A model generated the notes under the pieces. The model saw only the letters and a program-made list of their open reading frames with translations, ran no database searches and had not been told where the DNA came from. Source: CAZTLI01 sp964614375 (lineage in GTDB: Bacteria; Chloroflexota; Anaerolineae; Aggregatilineales; Phototrophicaceae). From it: 18,481 nucleotides of DNA. This document shows positions 1 through 6,336 of the stretch, piece after piece; positions within the stretch are counted from its first letter, which is position 1; every line of letters begins with the position of its first letter. The stretch lies in assembly GCA_964614375.1 (NCBI GenBank), contig CAZTLI010000051.1:1-18481 (forward strand). The letters run 5' to 3'. Made by a program: the position numbers and the translations under genes.

Positions 1-41
1 CCAATCACACAATATTTGTCGCCGCAATCCACAATGTCCAT
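1..41 (-). CDS. Possible 5' end of a divergent gene, cut by the left edge
   Basis: Read leftward from an ATG at 41-39, an open frame of 13 codons runs off the window; the product would begin MDIVDCGDKYCVI. An AGGGG ribosome-binding site lies 5 nt upstream (51-47), and a minus-strand promoter-like pair lies further upstream. Nothing in so short a peptide identifies a family. The call rests only on the ordered promoter, ribosome-binding site and start codon, so it could be chance. If real, it is divergent from the DNA methyltransferase gene. Confidence 0.3.
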   Translation of the reverse strand, partial: MDIVDCGDKYCVI

Positions 42-82
42 TTGTGCCCCTGTGTCCCTGTCCGAAATCAAATCCGCGTGCC

Positions 83-109
83 ATTATAACGTACATCCCG
101 GCTGTGCAA
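83..109 (-). promoter_or_regulatory. Putative leftward promoter
   Basis: On the minus strand TTGCAC (109-104) and TATAAT (88-83) are separated by 15 bp, slightly short for a sigma-70 promoter but with a perfect -10 box. It would drive the possible gene starting at 41 and lies back to back with the promoter of the methyltransferase. Confidence 0.4.
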
Positions 110-134
110 GGGATGGATTTCCAATGAGCACAAG

Positions 135-163
135 TTGGCTGGATAGAACAAACAGACTATAAT
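135..163 (+). promoter_or_regulatory. Sigma-70-type promoter of the DNA methyltransferase
   Basis: TTGGCT at 135-140 and a perfect TATAAT at 158-163 are separated by exactly 17 bp. The predicted start of transcription is near 170, which leaves a very short leader containing GGAGG at 171-175, 7 nt before the ATG at 183. This is the best-formed promoter in the window. Confidence 0.7.
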
Positions 164-182
164 CGGGTATGGAGGATACGCT

Positions 183-1070
183 ATGCCTGTGCCACATCCC
201 ATTCCTTATCAGGGTAGTAAACGCAATCTCGCACCGAAGATTCTGGACTATCTGCCCGCCGATACGATGCGCGTCATTGAGCCATTCGCAGGTTCAGCCG
301 CATTGTCACTGGCAGCAGCGGCCTCGAACAAGGCCAATGCGTTTTATCTAAATGACATCAACGCACCCCTGATAACCCTCTGGCATAGCATCATCAACAC
401 ACCCGAAACCCTCGCACGACATTATCGTTGTCTGTGGCAGTTGCAATCGGGTCAGGAGCGCGCGTTTTATGATCGCGTGCGTGACCGGTTCAACCGTACC
501 CATCGCCCACACTATTTTTTGTATTTGTTAGCGCGTTGTGTGAAAGCGGCAGTCCGCTACAATGCCGATGGCGAATTCAATCAAAGCCCTGATAATCGCC
601 GCAAGGGGCGCAAACCTGCTGCCATGCGCCGTGATATTCTGGGTGCGTCGGCCTTGCTACAAAACCAGACAAAACTAACCGCTTATGATTATCGTGATGT
701 GCTGGCAAAGGTTGAACCGGGTGATGTTGTTTACCTCGACCCGCCGTATCAAGGTGTCTGCGCGGCTCGTGACCCGCGTTATGTGCAGGGTGTGACCTAT
801 GCCGCGTTTGTGAATGCGTTGGTAGATTTGAATCGCCGTCATATTGCCTATATCGTTAGTTACGATGGTCGAACGGGTGATAAGGCTTTTGGTCAACCGC
901 TGCCACGATCACTCAATCTTCGCCACATCGAACTCGACGCCGGGCGCTCATCGCAGGCTACGCTGTTAGGGCGCACTACGCGCACATTTGAGTCGCTGTA
1001 TCTGTCGCACACCTTATGTGAGCGCCTTGCCGCTATATTGCCTGTGTGTATCCGCCACCGCACAGGGTAG
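183..1070 (+). CDS. DNA adenine methyltransferase, D12 (Dam-like) class
   Basis: Transfers a methyl group from S-adenosylmethionine to N6 of adenine in DNA. The 295-residue protein shows the D12 family motifs in order: PYQGSK near the N-terminus (residues 8-13), the SAM-binding motif I FAGSAAL (35-41), the RYNADGEFNQ segment (125-134, the family's RxNxxGxFN pattern) and catalytic motif IV DPPY (186-189). A conserved C-terminal GRSSQATLLGR stretch lies at 254-264. Length fits the family. The start is supported by GGAGG 7 nt upstream. Dam, phage and type II restriction-modification enzymes all share this fold, so the recognition site cannot be told. No endonuclease gene is visible downstream; the next gene looks metabolic. 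It is either a solitary regulatory or epigenetic methylase, or its restriction partner lies left of the window. Confidence 0.93.
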   Translation: MPVPHPIPYQGSKRNLAPKILDYLPADTMRVIEPFAGSAALSLAAAASNKANAFYLNDINAPLITLWHSIINTPETLARHYRCLWQLQSGQERAFYDRVRDRFNRTHRPHYFLYLLARCVKAAVRYNADGEFNQSPDNRRKGRKPAAMRRDILGASALLQNQTKLTAYDYRDVLAKVEPGDVVYLDPPYQGVCAARDPRYVQGVTYAAFVNALVDLNRRHIAYIVSYDGRTGDKAFGQPLPRSLNLRHIELDAGRSSQATLLGRTTRTFESLYLSHTLCERLAAILPVCIRHRTG

Positions 1071-1094
1071 ACGGACGTTTTAACGTCTGGCGGA
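1051..1094 (+). repeat. Nested inverted repeat spanning the methyltransferase stop codon
   Basis: TCCGCCA at 1051-1057 is the exact complement of TGGCGGA at 1088-1094, and an inner palindrome GACGTT/AACGTC sits at 1074-1087. RNA could fold with the stop codon (1068-1070) inside the loop. No T-run follows, so it is not an ordinary intrinsic terminator. It may be an mRNA-stabilising structure or a protein-binding site. Confidence 0.45.
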
Positions 1095-1189
1095 ATTGCA
1101 GTTATATCCCACCCCCGACTCGATAAACCGCTGCATCTGATGTACCATGTGGGTACGCACAAATCGCACACTTGTAGGAGAACCCATCC

Positions 1190-2170
1190 ATGACCGTTAC
1201 CCCCATAACCACAACGGCTGGTCTGCGCGCCTTCATGAGCGAACTCATAGACTATGCTGGATTATTCCCACCCGCGAAACTCCCGCTGCCTGATGCTTTC
1301 ACCGATTTCAACCGCTATCGTACCGAATCTGACCAGTGGATGCTGTCGCGCTTCATCATCCCGGCGCGGCGGCTTGCGGATTTGACCGCGCTCGGTTTGG
1401 GCGATGTCAATAGCAATCAACCCATTCGCTTTTCAATACTCGGCACGGGCGGCAATGATACCGATGCGTTTCATGCGGCGCTGAGTGGCGATGTGACCGC
1501 CGTCACTCAATTTCGTGAGGCACATGGGGCGGCTGTCGCGCTTGATGTCTATGAGGTCAAGCTGCCATTGGATGCCCTGACCAATATTGATTCCATCCAG
1601 AAATTGCTATCCAAAGCGGGCAAACTGCTGAATGCCGCTGGACTGACGATGCCCTTTTATGAAGTGCCACGCAATGCCGATTGGATGGGGCAGGTGACGA
1701 CTGTCGCGCAGGCCATCGCCGCCTATATCGACTCTGCTGACCATCCCGCCGGATTCAAGCTGCGCTGTGGGGGGGTCGAAGCGGCGCAGTTTCCATCTCC
1801 GGCACAGGTCGCCCATGCGATTATCGCCTGTCGCGATGCGAGAGTCCGCCTGAAGGCCACTGCCGGACTGCACCATCCTGTTCGTCATTACAGCGATGAT
1901 GTGCAGACCAGAATGCACGGCTTCCTCAATGTCTTCGGCGCGGGCATACTGGCCCAGGTGCATGACCTGAATGCCGATGAAGTCGAGGACATCATCAGCG
2001 ATGAAGACCCGGCGCACTTCATTTTTGACGAAGTAGGCTTCACATGGCGCAACCTCACGGCAACAGTCGAGCAGGTTCAGGCCGCGCGCGATAAGGCCGT
2101 GCTGTCGTATGGCAGTTGCAGCTTCGACGAACCGCGCGACGATTTGCAGGCACTCGGTCTATTACCATAG
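1190..2170 (+). CDS. Uncharacterised protein encoded next to fumarylacetoacetase
   Basis: I cannot place this 326-residue protein in a family of known function. It has no signal peptide or membrane helix, so it is probably cytosolic. Several compact motifs look like active-site or fold signatures: YAGLFPPA (residues 22-29), KLRCGG (190-195), FPSPAQVA (201-208), KATAGLHHPVR (222-232), MHGFLNVF (242-249) and GSCSFDEP near the C-terminus (308-315). The alternation of short hydrophobic strands and helices, with conserved-looking Lys and His at strand ends, suggests an alpha/beta barrel; this is inference. AGGAG at 1176-1180 lies 9 nt before the ATG. The gene ends 127 bp before fumarylacetoacetase on the same strand, which suggests a shared pathway, but no reaction is claimed. 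Confidence 0.8.
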   Translation: MTVTPITTTAGLRAFMSELIDYAGLFPPAKLPLPDAFTDFNRYRTESDQWMLSRFIIPARRLADLTALGLGDVNSNQPIRFSILGTGGNDTDAFHAALSGDVTAVTQFREAHGAAVALDVYEVKLPLDALTNIDSIQKLLSKAGKLLNAAGLTMPFYEVPRNADWMGQVTTVAQAIAAYIDSADHPAGFKLRCGGVEAAQFPSPAQVAHAIIACRDARVRLKATAGLHHPVRHYSDDVQTRMHGFLNVFGAGILAQVHDLNADEVEDIISDEDPAHFIFDEVGFTWRNLTATVEQVQAARDKAVLSYGSCSFDEPRDDLQALGLLP

Positions 2171-2297
2171 TAAAATTCACGTTGGACTATCACATTGCGC
2201 CAATTCAATTCCATGTATTGTTTCCTTAGCGACCTGTGCGCCTTCGTACCGCATTTATGCGCCCTTTGCATTTAACGTATATTCAGGAGACCCACCC

Positions 2298-3581
2298 ATG
2301 CCACAAGACGACCTCAAATCCTTCATCGATGTAGCGCCCGCTTCGCACTTCCCGATTCAAAATCTGCCCTATGGGGTATTCAGCCCCAATAGCGGCGGCG
2401 CCGCGCGGATCGGTGTGGCAATCGGCGACTATGTAGTCGATTTGAGCGTGTTGGAGGCCGAAGGACTGCTGACTCATCCGTCGTATGGCGATGAATCATT
2501 GTTTGATCGTCCGGTGCTGAATCGCTTCATGGCACGCGGACGTGAAGCATGGACGGCAGCGCGCGGGATTGTGCAATCGCTGCTGCGGCACGACAATCCG
2601 ACCCTGCGCGATAACGCCAATTTACACGAACGGGCGATTCTGCCGCTGTCGTCGGTGACGCTGCATCTGCCTGTCGAAATTGGCGACTATACCGACTTCT
2701 ATTCCTCGCGCGAACATGCGACCAACGTCGGCACGATGTTTCGTGGTGCGGATAACGCCCTCATGCCCAACTGGTTACATTTGCCTGTGGCTTATCACGG
2801 ACGCGCCAGTTCGGTGATTCTCAGCGGTACAGACATTCACCGTCCACATGGGCAGACCAAACCCGCCAATGCCGATGCGCCCGTATTTGGCCCCTGCCGG
2901 TTGATGGACTTTGAACTCGAAATGGGCTTTTTTGTCGGTCCCGGCAATGAATTGGGCAGTCCGATACCTGTCGAACAGGCCAATGACCACATCTTCGGCA
3001 TGGTGCTGGTGAACGATTGGAGCGCGCGCGATATTCAGGCATGGGAATATCAGCCGCTAGGCCCCTTCCTCGCCAAAAATCTCGCCACGTCGATTTCGCC
3101 CTGGGTCGTGACATTGGATGCCCTCGCGCCATTTCGCTGTGCTGGCCCCGCCCAGGACCCGACGCCACTGCCATATCTGCAATCGACAGGCGAACACGCC
3201 TACGACATTCAAGTCGAAGTGCAGTTGCAAAGTCCACAAATGGATGCCCCGCATACAATCGTCCAATCTAACTTCAAATATCTATACTGGAACATGGCAC
3301 AGCAGTTGGCGCACCACACCATCACTGGCTGCAACATGCGTCCGGGTGATATGCTGGCGTCCGGGACAATCAGCGGCCCCACACCCGAATCGTATGGCTC
3401 GATGCTGGAACGCACATGGCGCGGCGCAAATCCGCTGGAACTGCCGTCTGGCGAGACGCGCGCCTTTCTCAACGATGGCGATACGGTCATTATGACGGGC
3501 TGGTGTCAGCGTGCGGGCTATCGTGTGGGCTTCGGCGCTGTGCGGACGACGCTGCTGCCGGCGAAGGATTTGGGGCTGTAG
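2298..3581 (+). CDS. fahA: Fumarylacetoacetase
   Basis: Hydrolyses 4-fumarylacetoacetate to fumarate and acetoacetate, the last step of tyrosine/homogentisate degradation. The 427-residue protein is full length for the family, with an N-terminal beta domain (about 1-120) and the catalytic FAH fold after it. It closely matches animal FAH in segments such as DYTDFYSS, HLPVAYHGRASS, NDWSARDIQ and ASGTISG. By alignment to the mammalian enzyme, metal ligands are D133, E206, E208 and D240, the catalytic His is H140, and R149 and K260 are the other active-site residues; all are present. The frame is open from 2109, but the ATG at 2298 is chosen: AGGAGA lies 7 nt upstream (2285-2290) and the upstream stretch overlaps the previous gene and resembles no FAH. 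An intrinsic terminator follows. No other gene of the tyrosine pathway is in the window. Confidence 0.97.
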   Translation: MPQDDLKSFIDVAPASHFPIQNLPYGVFSPNSGGAARIGVAIGDYVVDLSVLEAEGLLTHPSYGDESLFDRPVLNRFMARGREAWTAARGIVQSLLRHDNPTLRDNANLHERAILPLSSVTLHLPVEIGDYTDFYSSREHATNVGTMFRGADNALMPNWLHLPVAYHGRASSVILSGTDIHRPHGQTKPANADAPVFGPCRLMDFELEMGFFVGPGNELGSPIPVEQANDHIFGMVLVNDWSARDIQAWEYQPLGPFLAKNLATSISPWVVTLDALAPFRCAGPAQDPTPLPYLQSTGEHAYDIQVEVQLQSPQMDAPHTIVQSNFKYLYWNMAQQLAHHTITGCNMRPGDMLASGTISGPTPESYGSMLERTWRGANPLELPSGETRAFLNDGDTVIMTGWCQRAGYRVGFGAVRTTLLPAKDLGL

Positions 3582-3614
3582 AGTCAGCGAAATCGCGACA
3601 GACAATGGGCTTCA

Positions 3615-3637
3615 GGCCTGTTGCCTAAACCAACAGG
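3615..3637 (+). promoter_or_regulatory. Alternative hairpin competing with the terminator
   Basis: CCTGTTG (3617-3623) is perfectly complementary to CAACAGG (3631-3637), which is also the left arm of the downstream terminator. GGCCTGTT occurs twice (3615-3622 and 3644-3651), so the central CAACAGG can pair either way but not both. The layout is that of an antiterminator-terminator switch, but no ligand-binding or leader-peptide element is evident. It may simply be a duplicated terminator arm. Confidence 0.4.
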
Positions 3638-3655
3638 TCAAGCGGCCTGTTTTTT
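3632..3655 (+). terminator. Intrinsic terminator after fumarylacetoacetase
   Basis: AACAGGTC (3632-3639) pairs with GGCCTGTT (3644-3651), with one G-U pair, around an AAGC tetraloop; the T-run covers 3650-3655. This is a textbook rho-independent terminator 50 bp after the fumarylacetoacetase stop. The left arm can instead pair with an upstream copy of GGCCTGTT. Confidence 0.8.
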
Positions 3656-3685
3656 ACTTCCTATCTTTATCGCGCTGTCTATCAA

Positions 3686-3694
3686 TGGTATAGT
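3686..3694 (+). promoter_or_regulatory. Extended -10 promoter of the aldolase operon
   Basis: TGG followed by TATAGT (3689-3694) forms an extended -10 element between the terminator and the aldolase start. No good -35 box is seen at the expected distance, as is usual for extended -10 promoters. Transcription would start near 3701 and cover the aldolase, TIM-barrel and UlaG-like genes. Confidence 0.45.
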
Positions 3695-3726
3695 CGTGAT
3701 GTGCCCTGCGCTAGACAGGATAGATC

Positions 3727-4488
3727 ATGCAAACCAATACGACCAAAGCCAAACTCAAAGCGGGCGAGACCGTCATCGGGTGTTTTATGCGGACGCCCGA
3801 CCCTGGCCTCGTGGAATTTTTAGGCTATCAGGGTTGGGATTTCCTGATTTTCGATGGTGAACATGGCGTCATCGACCCGGCGCAATGCGAGCATATGGTG
3901 CGTGCGGCGGAATTACGCGGTGTGACGCCGATTGCGCGCGTGCCTGCCAACGAACCCCATCTGATTTTGCGCTATCTGGATACGGGCGCGCAGGGTGTGC
4001 ATGTGCCCTGGATCAACACAGGTGAAGCGACAGAAGCGGCGATTCGCGCTATCAAATATCATCCACGCGGCATTCGCGGTTTGGGTGGGGTGCGTGCGAC
4101 AGGGTATGGTCAGGTGATGCCCTACGGCGAATACATTCAGAAAGCCAATGCCGAAACCCTGTCCATCATCCATATCGAGACGGCGGAAGCAGTCGATAAC
4201 ATCGAGGCTATACTGGCGGTAGAAGATGTCGATGTGGTGTACATCGGCCCGACAGATTTATCACACTCTGTCGGCCTCGCGGGACAATCCAATCATCCGA
4301 CTGTGCAAAAGCTGCTGGATCGCGTGGTTGAAGCAACCATCAAGACTGATGTCGCGTTAGGCATGATAGTCAAAAATCCCGAGGCAGCCCGCGAATGGCA
4401 AACACGCGGCGCACGTTATATCGTCATCACGCTGGAAGGCATAGTCGGCCCCGCTTGCCGGACGTTCATCGAACAATCTCGCCCATAA
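3727..4488 (+). CDS. HpaI/HpcH-type class II 2-oxo-acid aldolase
   Basis: A 253-residue metal-dependent pyruvate aldolase of the HpcH/HpaI family. Such enzymes cleave 4-hydroxy-2-oxo acids, for example 4-hydroxy-2-oxoheptanedioate or 2-keto-3-deoxy sugar acids, to pyruvate or oxaloacetate-type products plus an aldehyde. By alignment to HpaI, the catalytic His is H46 (GEHG), the substrate Arg is R71 (ARVP), and the metal ligands are E151 (HIETAEA) and D177 (GPTDLS). All four are present, and the length is standard. The usual acidic residue in the DTEHG motif is varied here to DGEHG. AGGA lies 6 nt before the ATG. The stop is 24 bp before the next start, and the two genes downstream are packed in the same way. 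The exact substrate cannot be deduced; rhamnonate, aromatic-acid and other sugar-acid pathways are all possible. Confidence 0.92.
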   Translation: MQTNTTKAKLKAGETVIGCFMRTPDPGLVEFLGYQGWDFLIFDGEHGVIDPAQCEHMVRAAELRGVTPIARVPANEPHLILRYLDTGAQGVHVPWINTGEATEAAIRAIKYHPRGIRGLGGVRATGYGQVMPYGEYIQKANAETLSIIHIETAEAVDNIEAILAVEDVDVVYIGPTDLSHSVGLAGQSNHPTVQKLLDRVVEATIKTDVALGMIVKNPEAAREWQTRGARYIVITLEGIVGPACRTFIEQSRP

Positions 4489-4512
4489 CATGACAGACAA
4501 CAAGGAGCAGCG

Positions 4513-5514
4513 ATGCAACTCGGTATCAACACCCACTTCATCATGAAATTTGACTTTGACGACGGTCTGAAATTTTGCCAGAAATTGGGCGTCCGGGCGA
4601 TGGAACTGGCGGCGACGGGTCCCGCTGCCAAACGTTACTGTCATGTCGAAAAATTGCTGGCGGATGCGGGCGAACGCGAACGCTGGCTGGATATGTATCG
4701 CGCGCACGGGTTGGTCATCTATTCCTTCAGCGCGCATGGAACACCCCTCGTGCCGAATGAGACTCTGAAAGCCGAATACGCGCAGGAATTCACCAACGCC
4801 TGCAAACTGATGGAAAAACTGGGTGTCACCCGCATGGCACTCGTCGCCGGACTGCCCGAAGCCCATGAAGGCGGTCAACTGCCGGTTTGGATTGTGAATA
4901 CCGACCTGCCCATGTTCCGTGATGCGCTGGAATGGCAGTGGGAACAGCGATTGATTCCCTATTGGAAGGAACATGGCAAAATTGCCGCCGATCATGGCGT
5001 GACGCTGTGCTTCGAGCCGCAGGTCAACGATATGATTCACACGCCGGAAAAATTACGCCGCTTGCGCGATGAAGTCGGCGATGTCGTGGCCTGCAATTTT
5101 GACATTTCCCATATGTGGGTACAGGGCATCGACCCGCTGGAAGCGATTCACTATCTGGGCGACCTGATCCAGAATGTGCATCTGAAAGACACCCTCATCC
5201 ACGAACCGAATCGCCGCTTGCGTGGCTATTTCGACTCAACCCCCATTGATCAACCCGGCAAACGCTCATGGACGTTCACCATCCCCGGTTGGGGACACAA
5301 TGAGACCGTCTGGCGTGAGGTGATTGCCACCCTGCGTTTGATAGGCTATGAGGGCATATTGTCGCTGGAAATGGAAAGCGAATACATCGAAATTCAGGAA
5401 GGGCTGGAAAAAGCCGCTGCCTTCATCAAACCGATGCTGCTGGAAAATCCACCCGGCCCCGCATGGCACGAATTGACCGAAATCCATAAACTGTGGCGCG
5501 AAGATGAGGGATAA
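4513..5514 (+). CDS. Sugar phosphate isomerase/epimerase-like TIM-barrel protein
   Basis: A 333-residue member of the xylose-isomerase-like TIM-barrel superfamily (AP-endonuclease family 2 fold). These are usually divalent-metal-dependent isomerases, epimerases or dehydratases acting on sugars and related polyols. The protein opens with the usual first strand (LGINTHF). Candidate metal ligands lie at strand ends in the family's order: E168 (CFEPQ), D197 (NFDISH), H223 (NVHLKD) and E286 (LSLEME). An HxxW-type HMW motif follows D197. AGGAG lies 5 nt before the ATG. The gene is 24 bp after the aldolase and 3 bp before the UlaG-like gene, so translation is probably coupled. It most likely prepares or interconverts the aldolase's substrate; that is inference. 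It is slightly longer than a typical epimerase because of a C-terminal extension after residue 300. Confidence 0.88.
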   Translation: MQLGINTHFIMKFDFDDGLKFCQKLGVRAMELAATGPAAKRYCHVEKLLADAGERERWLDMYRAHGLVIYSFSAHGTPLVPNETLKAEYAQEFTNACKLMEKLGVTRMALVAGLPEAHEGGQLPVWIVNTDLPMFRDALEWQWEQRLIPYWKEHGKIAADHGVTLCFEPQVNDMIHTPEKLRRLRDEVGDVVACNFDISHMWVQGIDPLEAIHYLGDLIQNVHLKDTLIHEPNRRLRGYFDSTPIDQPGKRSWTFTIPGWGHNETVWREVIATLRLIGYEGILSLEMESEYIEIQEGLEKAAAFIKPMLLENPPGPAWHELTEIHKLWREDEG

Positions 5515-5517
5515 ATC

Positions 5518-6240
5518 ATGACCATCGAAGTCGAGTTCATCGGGCACGCCTGCTATCGCATCTGGCAAGATGGCAAACCGACCATTGTTACCGACCCCTA
5601 TACCCATTCCGACGTGGGCTTAGTCGATGATGGGACGCGCTTTGAGGCCGAAACCGTCATCGTCAGCTCATTGACCGATTTATCCCATAATAACTATCAA
5701 CTCGTCGCAGGCCAGCCAACGGTCATCAACGCGCTGGATGTCGCATTGGGTAAGTCGCAGGCGATGGTGAACAGCGAACCCGTCATCTGCATTCGCGCGG
5801 CGGAACATCCCGCCCACCCCACCGGGCCAGATGATAATGGCATGTACGCCTTCAAAGTGGGCGATTACTGGTTCGCACACATGGGCGATTTAGGCTTTGG
5901 ACTGCCACCGGAGGCCTTGCAAGCGTGGGTGGGGCATTGTGATGTCCTGCTGGCACTGACGGGCGAAAAGTTCACGCTGTCATTGGACGAACTCGACCCG
6001 ATGATTGACTTTTTGCAGCCGAAGTGGATTTTCCCCATGCACTATCATCTACCGCCACCGGGTAGACCGATGCTGCCCCTGAGTGCCTTCCTCAATCGCC
6101 GTCCGCACGACCCGGTGATACACGTCAATCACCCTAAAGTGACTCTGCCGCTGCCCACGATCAAATCCGGTCACTCGACCATCATCATCCTGCAACCTGC
6201 TGGCTATACTCCTGAAGTGCCCAATGTGACATTTGGATAG
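5518..6240 (+). CDS. UlaG-like metallo-beta-lactamase-fold protein with degenerate metal motif
   Basis: A 240-residue protein with the frame of the UlaG/L-ascorbate-lactonase-like branch of the MBL superfamily. It has the FIGHACYRI opening strand (residues 7-15), TDPY (25-28), HMGDLG (121-126, carrying the late His/Asp) and the closing FPMHYH segment (172-177). The diagnostic HxHxDH zinc motif should fall near residues 50-60, but the sequence there reads SSLTDLSHNN, with only one His left. Either metal binding is reduced or reorganised, or the protein has a non-hydrolytic role. GAGGG lies 7 nt before the ATG, inside the end of the preceding gene, and the two stop/start codons are 3 nt apart, which suggests co-expression with the aldolase and TIM-barrel genes. 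The fold assignment is firm; the activity is not. Confidence 0.82.
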   Translation: MTIEVEFIGHACYRIWQDGKPTIVTDPYTHSDVGLVDDGTRFEAETVIVSSLTDLSHNNYQLVAGQPTVINALDVALGKSQAMVNSEPVICIRAAEHPAHPTGPDDNGMYAFKVGDYWFAHMGDLGFGLPPEALQAWVGHCDVLLALTGEKFTLSLDELDPMIDFLQPKWIFPMHYHLPPPGRPMLPLSAFLNRRPHDPVIHVNHPKVTLPLPTIKSGHSTIIILQPAGYTPEVPNVTFG

Positions 6241-6336
6241 TTGTCATACAATCGCCAAACAACCCTCCGATTGTGGGCAAAGTCCCCGAGAATGAGCTAC
6301 ACTAGGACGTGCTTCATGAGGAGAAATGGTCGGAGT

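Noticed and set aside
2109..2297. Upstream extension of fumarylacetoacetase
   Set aside because: It overlaps the previous gene and resembles no FAH; ATG 2298 has a good ribosome-binding site.
4357..5040. Minus-strand open frame of 227 codons
   Set aside because: It lies over the confident aldolase and TIM-barrel genes, has no family resemblance and no ribosome-binding site; a shadow of the real genes.
6241..6336. TTG start for the kinase-NACHT gene
   Set aside because: It directly abuts the stop of the UlaG-like gene, lacks a ribosome-binding site, and the extension adds nothing to the kinase fold; ATG 6337 is preferred.
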